DNA from: Climacium dendroides
Lineage: Eukaryota; Streptophyta; Bryopsida; Hypnales; Climaciaceae
Assembly (NCBI GenBank): GCA_950106755.1
Contig: OX467083.1
Span: forward strand, 36,947,029-37,011,028
Length of the DNA stretch: 64,000 nucleotides
Direction: 5' to 3'
Part shown: in pieces, positions 21,891 to 33,950 of the stretch
How positions within the stretch are numbered: the first letter of the stretch is position 1
Layout of the letters: the number at the start of each line of letters is the position of its first letter
Translations under genes and position numbers: made by a program
Notes under the pieces: generated by a model
Database searches by the model: none
What the model was told of the DNA's origin: nothing
What the model saw: only the letters and a program-made list of their open reading frames with translations

Positions 21891-23715
21891 CCAGGGGGAG
21901 TTGATTTGTCGAAGTAATCGCCTGCTCACTGTCCGTACTTTTGACACTTATTATTCTTCCAGTTGGACCAGGTCTTCATGGCAAGTATCTGCCCTTAAAC
22001 TTTACATTTGCGGCAACATTGAGCATGCGAGAGAGCAACCACATCTGGGGTGGATGTAACATTCTTGACCTGTGGTTAGGGCAGTGCCAACGCACTGTCA
22101 TGCAATGACTTTTTTTAGCCTGCCTGTACAATGTAAGCGCTCCATGCTCTCTATTTAGATATGCAAGAGAAATAGATTGTGTTAGTGTTTCTATTAGCAG
22201 GCAACTAGGATCTTGTACCTTAAGGTCTGAACCTGTAACCTGTATTTTGATTCGTAATATGGCAGTTGACGGACCTTGTGTATGATCACCTGAATCGAAT
22301 GCGTGCTTGTTTGATAATCCGAATCAAAATACTTTCGGTTTTCACATCCTGTTAGCTCTAATATTACCTACAGCCTCCATGTAATAATCGTTCACTTGTT
22401 GCCCAGTTTAACCAGGTGTCCCAAAATCGACCCCATACTCATGTTTAGAGAGTGCACATTTTATGATGGGTTCGGTTTAGTAACAAGGTCGAAATTAGGA
22501 GTACTTTCCTTATCGCTACTTCCTCTTCATCTTGAAGTTCCTCCCTCTTTGCACACACAAAACCTTTCATATAACGTCCTTCCTAATTTTAGATGGCTAA
22601 TTGAGAACCCAGTGATCGTATGTGGTGCAATGACGAGATGATAAACTGAGACTAAGCTTGATTTTCATTACAATTGCAATTTAGCTCATGCAAGTAACCT
22701 GGGATCATGGCCAAAGTGGGCAAGCATGGAGCACCTTCAGGTCCTTCAGCTTGTCTCTGAAAATGCATAGCTTGTCTCTTAAAATACATTGTAGTACAAT
22801 TTCAGAACTGCTCTGAGGTCCAGAAGCTCATCGGTGGATTGATTAAAGCCCTCCTCACAAAATGGATGGTGGAGCAAAAAAACGGATTCGCAGTTTCATT
22901 CAATCCACCAAACCTGAAACTCATCCGAAGAAAAGAAGTCCGAGCTCTTTGGGTTTCATTTCTCTTTTCCAGAGTCAGTTGCTGAAATCCATCTCATTAA
23001 TACTTTGACAATGAGTAAGCTCGCTGAGACGATGGCCTGTGGTTGGATTATATATACCAGGTTTCCATATCAGCCCCTTTCAGCATTCGTCTTCTCTTTG
23101 GTTGAATCGATTAGAACGTACACACTGTGAGAATCCTCATCTCTCGAGACCTTTGGCGTTTTTGGTGTTCTGGGACGGTCCTGCTCTCCTCTGAAACAAG
23201 TTGCAAAATGGATCGGTTAGACCATGAGGCAGCAATAGTAACGTAGAATTTATTTTATAGAATTTATTTTGTATTATTCGGTCATATTATACCTTTTTCA
23301 TCATGCCTAAACTGAACCACTCCAAGGATTCTGCAATAGTGAACACATAGAATTAAGACTTTAGTGCGAAATGACTGAAACTATTCCTCGAACTAGTGCG
23401 TCAAGAAGTCATACACTTATCAAGATGTCGAGCTTGTGCCAGCAAGGTGATTTTTTTTATCACATAGTGCATTTGTCAAAATGTTCATAACCAATGTTCT
23501 CCAGGAGTTGTGCAATAGTGGAAACTGGGAACTAAGAGTCTTGGGGGCCAAATGAATATGGGATTTCTTCGAATGTTGATTGCAGCGTGCTGCTGTGTTT
23601 GTGACTTGATAAATGGTGCAAATTTTATTAGGGTTTATGGTTAAGGTTAAATTTTACTTCGCACCAGAGAAGTCTCAAAATCACGATACACTCCAGTCTT
23701 TGCAATGGAAGAGAA
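21891..23715. other. convergent intergenic region, THF1 3' to MLO 3'
   Basis: About 1.8 kb lies between two convergent genes and should contain both 3' UTRs and polyadenylation sites. No other gene was recognised. Short open frames (for example 22396-22641) show no known domain. Confidence 0.5.
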
Positions 23716-26700
23716 TCAACATGCGCGCTGTTGGGTTGTGGTGGTGTACCTTTCCATGGTGCTATCTTCCATGATGAGGCTCGTTGGAGGCGAGAGTGAG
23801 TTGCTCTCGGGGTCCTTGGGAGAGAGGGCCTGCTCCTCTCCATGTCCAGATTTGTTTCGTTTTCGGCCCAAACTAAAGAGTGAGCCTATCTTTACTCGTT
23901 TTCTGGCGTCTTTGTGCCAGACATTTAAAGCTCGCCCCACACGGGGAGGCAAAACGGCTTGGTGGTAGTTGCTGCCCATCTGAAACCACCAGGAATTAGA
24001 GGACACTCAGAATTTTTAGGGACCTGACCCCGTTTCTAATGCTGTTATCAACAGCAAGTCCTCTCTACCTTTACACTTGGTTGGCCTTCGATTAGCAAGT
24101 GGTTTAAGCATGTCTATGGCCACTGATCTTGGGCTGTCTAATGCCACTGAATTGTGGTCTAAAATCTCCCACTTTAAAGTGGCAAAGAAATTCATGTAAA
24201 GTGACAAAAATCGATCTCTGCAGATTTGGTTCTTGTGCCCAAAGTGCTCTCTCCAAAGCACCACACTGGTCTCCCCCAAATCACCCTCTTACATAGGTTA
24301 CAATGCTTAAAGAAAGGCAATTACAATCCCCTACCTACCGACTCGAGTACACGCTTAAGATATTTTAAGGACTGGAACAAGTCATAACATTAAGTTGTTC
24401 AGACGTACCTGAGAAACAAGATTATATAGGGGCAATGTGCTGACACTACAGAAGAGTTGCACTCCCAATCTGCGAGGAACAATACCGAGAATCTTAACAT
24501 ACAATTAGAGTGCTAGAAAGGGATCTACTGAATGATATTGTCATGAATCCAGATTGACTACTAGCAACCGAAGCGCGTACCCCAGTGACAGGCGGATGTA
24601 AACCATCCACTTGTTACGCTCCAATATGCACGAGTGAAATCCAAATGTCCACTGCCACAACAACATCCAAGATGAGTACCTGCTGGGTAAATTCAGGCCA
24701 CGAAAAGAACTCAACTCATCCAATCCGCTAATTCGTAGCTGTGATATACCAAAGTGTATGCTTCAAATAAATTGATATGGAGCTTACCAGGTGCCAAAAG
24801 AAGGTCGCCAACTCAAACGCATTCTGTATCAAGAGGAGAGATGATCGAGTATCAGAATGGAAACACAATGATGGAAACACAATGATATTCAATACAAGAA
24901 TTCTATGGAAATACTCTGGATCACCCAAATGCACTAGAATTCCTTCTAAATATGTATTAAATTCTTTGCACAACCAGCACGCTTAGAAAACAGTGTCCGA
25001 ATCAACGCGTTTTGTTGCTTCAGATGTCTTGATTCGGACAACTTAATATAGACATTGTTTATTCTATTAGTGCGACCTTGTTGATTTTGGGATGCGAGAT
25101 ACGTACTTGGAAAAGGACCAAGTGCACAATGGAGAGGACTAAATCTGGTCGACGGAACCAAAACAACTCGTCTCGCGGCCTTAGCAAGTGACCCACATAT
25201 GCCCCCGGAGCATCAGCGACCTCCAACGCCAGAGTGGACACCACATACTGCAGCTTTGCACCAATGACCAGAACCAACTGCACATTCCCAACCAGTATAA
25301 TTACTCAACTACATAGATTCCAAATGCCATGTTATTCACAGGGTTTTCAGTAAAGTTATATGACTTCAGGAAATATTGGGACAACAGTACAAAGATTATC
25401 TTCTCCGCAGTTCATCCTCATAGTCACGTTGATCATACAGAGACCTTTTGTAACATGGGGAGGCTTTCGTATGATCCCAAAATTCTGGATACAGTCATAA
25501 GTTTAATTAAACTCTATGTATTCAGAGTTAGCATTCTTTGATCCAGTAAAGTTTTTGGGTGAGTGACCAGTATGTGCTTACAAGAACGGGGATGAATGAC
25601 GACCAGAAATACAAATAAACGCCTGCACAATCACCAGAGTCGATAGATTAAAAAAAAGAGCTCAGTATGGAGAACACAATAACGGAAATGACATCACTTA
25701 GGACATATATTGGCTCATCACTGAGGCATTGGGACATGCGTACCGTGAACATTGAAGAGCAAGAACAGGATAACAAATGCCCACAATTTTGCACTGTAAG
25801 AAACACATCAGTACTTCAGAAATCAGTACCCATTTGAAGATGAAATATAACTAAAGTATCTAGTAGAAAACCTCCATCTCAAAGAGCCTGGCACGCTGTA
25901 CCAAACTACCAATTGCAATGCCATTTAAGACGGTTTCTAATGAAAACCCTGCCAATCGTGCTAACTTTTCTAGAACACATCTGGGGGTGGATTTTCTACT
26001 AGTGAGAGAGGATAAAAAAACAAAATAGATCCAAGCTCTCTACAGTGTAGCTAGCATGAATTGCCTGATCCTTTAGTACCTGATTCCGACGATTTTCTTA
26101 TATTCATCCTCCATACAGCGGATCACGTAAGCATGAAAGTCGTAGTCATCACGCAGATGATGATTCTGCACAGTGGAGCTCACTGGTTAGGCATACTAAT
26201 TCTCCACAATAATCTACGTAACAATGAAGTCACTGACATGTAAGTGCACAGGAATTTATCTAGCAGTTGTAAGTAATATTGAAGTCACTGATATTTTAAG
26301 TGCACAGCAACTTGGATTCGAGAATTGGAGAAAACGTACGGATATGAAGCACTGGCGGAGAGTAATGTAGTCGGCCCGAGGAATATAGATTTGTTGGAAG
26401 AAGCAGATCTGTTGACATGATAAATTTTAGTATCTGATTGGTCGATCTGATTCGGTGACCGGTTCATTGAAATCTTTGCATACGGCAGCTGTTGAGCTGT
26501 TGAATCCTATTTATATTCCACCTCCGATCCACTCTACCCACCCAATTTCAATGATAACATGCAGCTACTAAATCAATTCATCCACAAAATGGAAAGGTTC
26601 AAAAGCAACTTACCACCCACACAACGAACGTGTTGCGGCTGCAGCACATAGAGGTGTGGTATTTTTGAAACGTTGATTGACGAGAAAAAGTTATGCTATT

Positions 26701-28344
26701 CAGAATACCTGCGTCATTCAGCACATTAGATTCAATCAGCGATTTTGTTAATTAATTGCCTGTCCAATGCCATGATTATCATCTTTCACAAATTGTTAAA
26801 ATCTTCAATCTGTCGACAACGTTAACAAGACATTAGATACGTGCGGAATCTGATTTTTCAAAGTTGCGGCGGGACTGACAGAGCAGCACTTTTTACCTTC
26901 TAAATTCACTCCACTGGCAGCTTGTTGCGCTTGGATCTCCCACTTCCTCCAACTTCGCACCTGCCAAACTCATCGCCCCCAAAAGCTAAGCATGCCATAG
27001 CTGTAATCGTAACTGCGGAAAAGGAGCTCATCGACATGGCAACATTAATTTCTTTACCGAGATTTCATGCATGACCTTTAATTGACCAATTTGATTCATC
27101 TTGCTTTGAAAAAAACTATTTGTAAAGGACCACATTTTACATTACCAAAATCAGTGAAGAACATTGCATGCCCGGGCCATGGAAAAAACGATAAATAAAA
27201 TTGAACAAAAGATCGAAAGTCCCAGTACGACCCAGCACTAGCCACTCGAAGTGAAAGTGCTTAAAAAACAGTAAATCCAATTCCAGACTATTTTCCACGC
27301 ACCTTTATGAAAGCAAGAACCATGGTAAGGCAAGAGTAGGCGACGTGGACAGCAGCGAGGATGAAAATAAAGATGTGTAGTTGATGGAGACTATTCACCG
27401 AAATGAAGGGCTCCATTCCCTGATCGAGATACCAAAAAATTTCGCAATGAGAAAAAACCCAAAGCCAAAGCTAAGGCAGTTCACCGACAAGCTTGCAACC
27501 CTAAACCCTAAACTAATACTTGCGAGACTATTGAATGATTCAGCAAATTATGTGCGTGCACTACCGGCGGACAACCAGCAACCCCAGCTGCTACTTCCTC
27601 CGCCAAAAGGCGGCGCCCATGTTCACCCTTGAGATGCGCAGCAACTGGGCTTTCCCAAGCAGAGTACTCCCAATGCTCCACAGGTATAGGTCGGTCGTTG
27701 ATATCACACGGCGTCCACTTATCATACGTCTTGGACTTGATGCAGATTTTGGAGATAGGTGTTTCCATTAACGCCATGGCCAAGGATATGAAGCCCACCA
27801 ACATCAGCTCTGCCAATCAATCACGATCACAAACAATGCAGATATTCAGTCACTCCACACATAAGCAACGAGCTAGACTCACTCACTGGAATCACAATGA
27901 CCTCATTGCAAAACTCTAACAATATATTCTCAGACGTACTGCAATGGGGTTTCACAAAACTAAGTAGACAGTAACAAGCTGCAAGAACCATCACCAACAC
28001 AATCTACCCACCATCTTTGATCTTCATCAAGGCTGCAAAGAGCGCCTTCTTCTTTGTTTTCGTCAGAAACTGCAACATACACACAAATAGAGAATTTAAC
28101 GGAGGAGAGCAGTCAAGCTATGAAAATTGACAAAGTAGTTCACAGCAAGCGAGCTTCAAGTCACGACGCATTCCTTGCATTGAGAATGGCGTTGAAAAGT
28201 ACATTCGTTACATACATTGCCAAGCCAGTGCAAAAGGCGCTCCACAGCGAAAGAGATGACGACGAAGATAGTGGCCACTGTGGCGAGCGACCAAGTGGGT
28301 GCGAACTCCAAAGACCTCACGCTAGGATCAGCATCTCCGGCCAT
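23716..28344 (-). CDS. MLO: MLO-family seven-transmembrane protein
   Basis: MLO proteins are plasma-membrane proteins with a calmodulin-binding tail; some act as calcium channels or modulate powdery-mildew susceptibility. Fifteen GT-AG exons join in frame to 518 codons: 28344-28216, 28069-28012, 27809-27565, 27419-27303, 26960-26897, 26708-26614, 26408-26340, 26165-26080, 25793-25744, 25622-25582, 25277-25107, 24823-24788, 24651-24581, 24469-24409 and 23979-23716. Family hallmarks are the N-terminus (RSLEFAPTW), KIKDELMLVGFISL, SLHQLHIFIFILAAVHV, DYDFHAYVIRCMEDEYKKIV, LVLVIGAKLQ, ELFWFRRPDLVL, NAFELATFFW and STLPLYNLVSQMGSNY. The calmodulin-binding segment (VGRALNVWHKDARKRVK) lies at about residues 445-461. 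Cysteines in the first extracellular loop are present. The tail after it is only about 55 residues. The exon 14-15 intron is the least certain junction. Confidence 0.95.
27497..27512. repeat. two plant telomere-type heptamers in an MLO intron
   Basis: CCCTAAACCCTAAAC within the intron between exons 3 and 4 is two copies of the plant telomere unit. This could be a telo-box-like element or chance. Confidence 0.4.
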
Positions 28345-31135
28345 GTTGATATATCATATGTTACACACTCTTGGTTTCAATCGCAAGTAAAATGCAGAGC
28401 TAGCTCCACTCTACAGCTCCACCTCAAACAGGCTAAGCTAATCCCTCCTTCCTTCAATTTCAAACCCAGTCGATCAGTTTCTTGTCACTCCCTGGCGCTA
28501 GCTATTGATATCAATGGCCGGCAAGTGCAGCTTGGAACTGTCAAACGATTTCTCGAAATGCAGCTTCAATTCAATTCAACTGCTTTTGCGTGCGCTACCT
28601 CGATCTCCAACTCGGGCTACAACTACTGATGAGATTGCAATTGGTGTGAGGCAACTGGGAGCGAAGCAAAGAATATATCCATGAGTACATACAGATAGCT
28701 TGCGAGCTTTCGGAGCAGGCGGACAGCTAGAATCACGCGTCCATGTACTCCTCGCGTGTGGACTAACTGCTGCAATCTGCACTGATCGAAGACCAAAAAA
28801 ATTTAAAGGTTGAGTTCGTCTTGCGGAGATCGCGCTAACTTTTATTGCTTAGCAAACAGTCAACCATGCAACTCTGTTTGAGGCCACGTACAAGACTTTG
28901 ATGTCATCAAGTATTGCAGGGAATGCAGGCTTGTGTTCAGTAATTGGGGCTTGGACTGTACGCTATCGGCACGCAATCCTAAATGGAGCAGGCAATGCTA
29001 GCATGCCATGGCCGGCTTTGACAATGTCAACCGGCTTTACCAAGGTGAAAACACCCCAAACCGTCAAAATAAGCAATTCAGCGTACAGTAGCTAGAAGCA
29101 CGTTTTTCAAGAATTTTAGATAAAACATGTTATTACTGTGAGTTTTAAAAGTGGAAGCTTCCTAGCTAGGCCATTGAAACTGCCAACATAACTTGGTAAT
29201 AAAATCTAAATCTAAAGGTGGTAGGAGGTTTTGAAGTGACAAAAGTTACATATGTTTATGGTGAATGTGAGGAAGTTTGAGTAGGTTCTTATTTGAAAAG
29301 TAAGCCTGTACTATACAAAGAGACCAAGCCTCTGTATTGTAGTTGTTCAATATTTTGGATTTTTGTTCATTTGTAACACATTTTCAACAAATTTGTAATG
29401 CAAGGTGATAGGGATTTAAACATTTGATTGAATCAATGACTAGATACTACATCCTAAACCTATACCTAAACCTTTTGTAAAATTGTAGTAGATAGATGAA
29501 TATATTATAGAGTAGTATTTTGGAAGCATCTCCACTTCTAGACCTTTCATACAAACACTCGTAGATGTAATTTAGAGGAAAAATTTGATTAAATTTTTCT
29601 ATTTATTGTATTATGATGTTGTACAAATTTTGGCTTGGTACCATCCATTGACAAGGTCTTTGTAGTAGATGATTGGTTTCCCCTTGTGGACAAATTATTC
29701 ACACCAAAAAGGCTTCTCATAACCTCGAGAGTTGAGAGGACAAAAATAACTGACTCAGAGATGGAGCATTGAAACTGGAGGGGAAGTCTGCATTTCATTC
29801 GATTCAAAAATAAATAAAAATAAAAATGGAGGGAACTATAGCGAGATTACTTTTCCCATATCAAGGCACATTCAGTCACACATTCACCCAACGAGGTTTA
29901 GGGTTCCGTTTTTAAAGATCATGTTGTCCCTGAATTAATTTCAAGCTTAAGATAATCAATTGTAATTGCTGTGGCGAATGTGGCTTGACCGGCAATTAGA
30001 ACCTTCAGTATAGTCTCGATGCAACTGCAACGACTTTCGGTACCCTATCGATCACGTACTTTCACAGAAACTTGCATTCCTGCAACTCTGCAGTGCAGCA
30101 CTCTACGTTACCTTCACGTAAACTTACTTCGCTGAGAGAGCGAGAGCGAGATGCTCTGGCGGCTCGGGTTGAAAAGAAGGGGTATGAATCGCGTGTTAGA
30201 ATATTCAAATACCGACACCCATAGCTTGACTGACTGCAGGAAGTGTCCAGTAGTCCAGTCACGTACGTACTGGAGCTGTTTTCGTCACGAATTCCACAAG
30301 GCCTAGAACTACTGTTCGTGTACTGGACGACATTCTGTATGACATTCTAGCTGCTTGCCAGGGGCAGCTGACTAGGTGTTTATTTTTCTCATTTCTTACA
30401 TGTGGATGAAAGGCGATACCAGGACGTGTGTCATAGGAGCTGTGGCGATTCCCAGGTAGGGAGTGCAGATTTTTTAGGACGATCACCTGTAATTCTGGGG
30501 TGTCAGCCTTGGCGATATTTTGTGCTTCGTTAGTTCTGTTTGGGCGATATTTATTTTTTCCTTAAGTCTGTTTTGGTGACATATTTGTTTTGGTGATTAT
30601 ACATGAGTTTAGGGTGCATTACTGCAGGTGAGCTGGGCAGGTAAGTGACACTGGCAAATTGCAAGTGTACCGTGAGAGTGGGGCGTTTTTAAAATTCCAT
30701 TCCTCCATACCTGAATAACAAGCTAAGATAAACACTAATGCCATGATAAACATTGACAACACTATTGTTACGAGAAATTCAAGAGGATTTAGTTTATAAA
30801 CGCCATGAAAATGGCAGAACACAGACCTGCGCCAACCCCAAACCCCCTCCAATGCCAAAGTAAGCAAACAGGTAAAAAAATTAACAACAGAATGGAGAAT
30901 TGAGAGAAGGAAAATAGACTCTTACCCGACCGTGAGCTACATCTACTACTGCTCTAAACGCAAACTATAGCTGCTCAACATCCTACTACCTACCACAAAA
31001 AAAGAACCTTGCAAGATCGCTCATGCAAGAAAAAACTCCAACTGCCACCTAAAATATCTCTCCCTAAAACAAACCACTTGTCAAGACACGCGAGTAGAGG
31101 AAGTTTTCAAGATCAGAAATCCACTTGAGAACATT
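28345..31135. other. MLO upstream region and intergenic DNA
   Basis: Contains the MLO promoter and 5' UTR (28345 to about 28.8 kb, GC-moderate). Beyond this no gene is certain. An open frame with a hydrophobic segment at 30619-30867 is listed separately. A TTTAGGGTT-type word occurs near 29897. AT-rich stretches separate these features. Confidence 0.45.
30619..30867 (-). CDS. uncertain small open frame with one membrane-like segment
   Basis: Not recognised. The 82-codon frame has a hydrophobic stretch (FLVTIVLSMFIMALVFILA) that could span a membrane once. An intron-like boundary, TTCAG followed by GTATGG, directly follows that stretch, and an AG-G boundary (GGCGCAG) precedes it. It could therefore be one exon of an unrecognised minus-strand gene, a fragment of a membrane-protein gene, or chance. 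Confidence 0.2.
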   Translation of the reverse strand: MLTLALEGVWGWRRSVFCHFHGVYKLNPLEFLVTIVLSMFIMALVFILACYSGMEEWNFKNAPLSRYTCNLPVSLTCPAHLQ

Positions 31136-31139
31136 CCAA

Positions 31140-33950
31140 CAACAACTTTGATGTGCTCATCAAGATTGTTTCGAAGCTTTGATTTGAGAACCTTAACACT
31201 GGAGAAGAGGGGTTCATCTTCAACCAACCCAATCACATGGACTAATGCCATTTCCTCCGATTCAAAAATTCACCAAAATTTTGAGTCAAATTATTGTTAC
31301 TGTCCAACACCCACCAAAATTTTGTCAATGCATTCACATAAAAAAAATAACATAGTAGTGTATGAATTAGACTTCATGCAAGTTTTAAAAAGTGCCCGTT
31401 GGAACATGACCACATCACGGGTGATAAGTAGTTTTATCATAAGTTTATGCTCTCCCTCACCCAAGATTTTTCCATGCCCATACATGTTTATGAGTATGTG
31501 CAGATGTTTGTCAAAGTTTTCCTCAATGGCAACACCATAACAAATGAAAGAAAGAACAACAAAATTGTCATTTAGATTAGTCAATCACTTGATGTAAATT
31601 TGTTCATGAGAACAATCAAGTAGATTATTGAAATTCCAAAATTCGTCAAAGTTGAATGTAGTTGCTTTGACCTCATACATATGGTATAAAGAAGCCTGGT
31701 AAACCTTGACAATTGCCACAAAGTCACAAATATAAACATCTCTCTTCTGGGCGAAGGTCACCAAGGAATCAATAGCCTCTAGTAGAGGCAAAAGTGCACA
31801 CATAACCAACATGATATATAGATCAAAGAGTAGCACAAGGCATGACTGCACATGCAAATACTATGTTAGTTCACTACCAAATTGCAAAGCACTTGAAAGC
31901 ATAATTGAAACACAACATTAGGCAATCAAAGATGAAGTCATGGTGCAGCCACTAAGCCGCACCACAAAAAAAATATCAAACTAGAAAAGAAACTAACAAT
32001 GGACATAAAGCTACCCAACCAAAAAAAAGACATGCAAACAAAAAAAATTAAAGAACTTAACGAATACTCACCTTAGCCTTCACATTCTCATGCAAATTAG
32101 CAGTCATTTTGTAATTGAGTGTCTAATACTCGGAGAAGAGCCTCCTAAGAGGCTTGATTAAGCTCACCCACATAGTTTGCACATTCTATAAGAGTTTCAA
32201 GCCTTTTGTCTCCATAAGATGTGCCAATTGCCTAAAGTCCTCAAATTATTTCAAATTTTGTAAAAATAGGCATAGGTCACCAATAGCAATTTCTTAATGG
32301 ACCCAAAAATACGCCTTAAATGCCCAATTATATTAATATTCTATGCAATGAACATCCATTAGAAACAAGGTATATTTTTCTTTGACTTATAAAATCACTC
32401 TCAATATGTTTCTCTACAAGGTGGAAGCTCCATCTACACCAAAGCTCAACAACTTTGTAGCAATAGCCTTGGAATCCAAACCACCACCAATAGCCACAGA
32501 CTCCATAATCAACTTAGTCAAATTCCATGTGTTTGGAGAGTACTCTACACATTGCAAAGAGACTAAAAGTGCAACCCTCACCCATTCATAAACAATATAG
32601 ACATGAACAGATAACCAATTGTTGTTGTCAACAACAATTACTCCATCAATCGTGGCAATAATATAAGGCGCTAATTGTATCAACCTCTGCATCTCAGAAA
32701 CAACTTGTAGCCCGCTATGACCCACCTTGAGTTGTCACACTAGTGGGCGGACAGCAAATCAAGCACGTTGAGAAACTTGTACAGATGGATCCTAGACTTG
32801 TATTCAAGCATGGGTTAACCATCAACAAGTATTTAGAAAACTATTGTAAAATGAACACGTTTCTTCCTTGCTTCCATTGAAGTACATTGATTAATCTATT
32901 GCAACACAATGGGCAGTGGTTTAGCGATGTACATGCACAAGTTTTTGCAATGCCTACACTAAGTGGTCATGTAGCTCTCCCTCTTTTTCACCTTGAATTG
33001 CAGCTTATCTTTCTTAGCAATTTGCTTTTTGTTGTGCTTGAAGAGTGTATGTGACTTAGGTGCCATGATACAAGGCGTCCTTTCAAAAGAACTACAGACT
33101 TTACATTTAACCATATGAAAAATGCCATTTGAGGCCATGATGCCCTCCATCTAAAGTAGTTTCTCTACCTAGAGGGTTTAGAACTTCTTGTGGCAATTAT
33201 AACATTTCTATGTTGTGGATCTGCTATTCTTGGCCTTACTGTAGTATGAGGCACCACATTTTTTCAAAGGAGGCTCAAAATTGGAGTTTGATTCCAAACC
33301 CTCAAAATCATTTGACACTTCTTGCAAATTGGCATTGTCCATATTCTCAAATTCGAACAAAATGTAAATAAGTAGTGAATTACAACTAAGGACCTTCATG
33401 TATTCAAAGCCAGAGGATGATCCAAGTATGACATCGGCACCACCAAAGAGCGATTTTTTGATCACTAACGCCCACAAGTGATCAATAGAACCAATGCTTG
33501 GATAATTCTCCTTGGAATTTGGTTCCACCCCTGGTACATTTGAAACTAAACTATCATAAACCAAATGTAGAGGTTGGCCCTTGCTTGACTCAAAATAGGA
33601 CCACAAAGTTTTTTTGGTTGCCTCCATCTTATGCATTTCAATGAGTTTCCCTTTCTCTTGATTTCTTTGCAAGCGAGAGCAAACATCTCCGTCATTGCTT
33701 GCTCCACTTTCTTTGTCGCCATTTGAGCAAGTGAAACAATCTTCACCACCTTGTCCACAACATCCCCTCTAGAGTCCTCATCCCCAGAACCCATCCCACT
33801 AATTGTTAGCAAATTCACAACGTCATGCAAGCAGCAAACGAGAAACGAAAGAATGGCAAATAGGTTGTCACAAACGGAAGGCGAGTGAAATTGCTGCCTA
33901 CAGAAAAAGAGCATTCACCTCAAATTCAAGGCAACCTTAAGTATAGTGAT
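31140..33950 (-). pseudogene. hAT-like transposase relic, copy 2 (better preserved)
   Basis: The start is probably the ATG at 33794 (MGSGDEDSRGDVVDKVVKI). The frame continues through a Lys/Glu-rich segment, one frameshift near 33650, TKKTLWSYFESSKGQP and an acidic region. Two CxxC-like blocks (KCYNCHKKF, KCKVCSSF) could be a decayed zinc finger. The central region is then shared with copy 1: VVSEMQRLIQLAPYIIATID, WLSVHVYIV, TKLLSFGVDGASTL and SCLVLLFDLYIMLVMCALLP. The frame is readable over about 2.4 kb with few shifts. Its stops are mostly TAG or TAA at positions compatible with lost Gln codons. hAT superfamily membership is inferred from the CxAHRxNL-like block in copy 1. Confidence 0.6.

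Noticed and set aside
24016..24279. Minus-strand frame (METSVVLW-like) as an extra MLO exon
   Set aside because: It lies in the MLO intron between exons 14 and 15, has no match to the conserved tail, and is not needed: Q at the exon 14 end joins in frame to MGSNYHQA of exon 15.
28054..28629. 191-codon plus-strand open frame
   Set aside because: Antisense to MLO exons 1-2 and its leader; the MLO reading is spliced and conserved.
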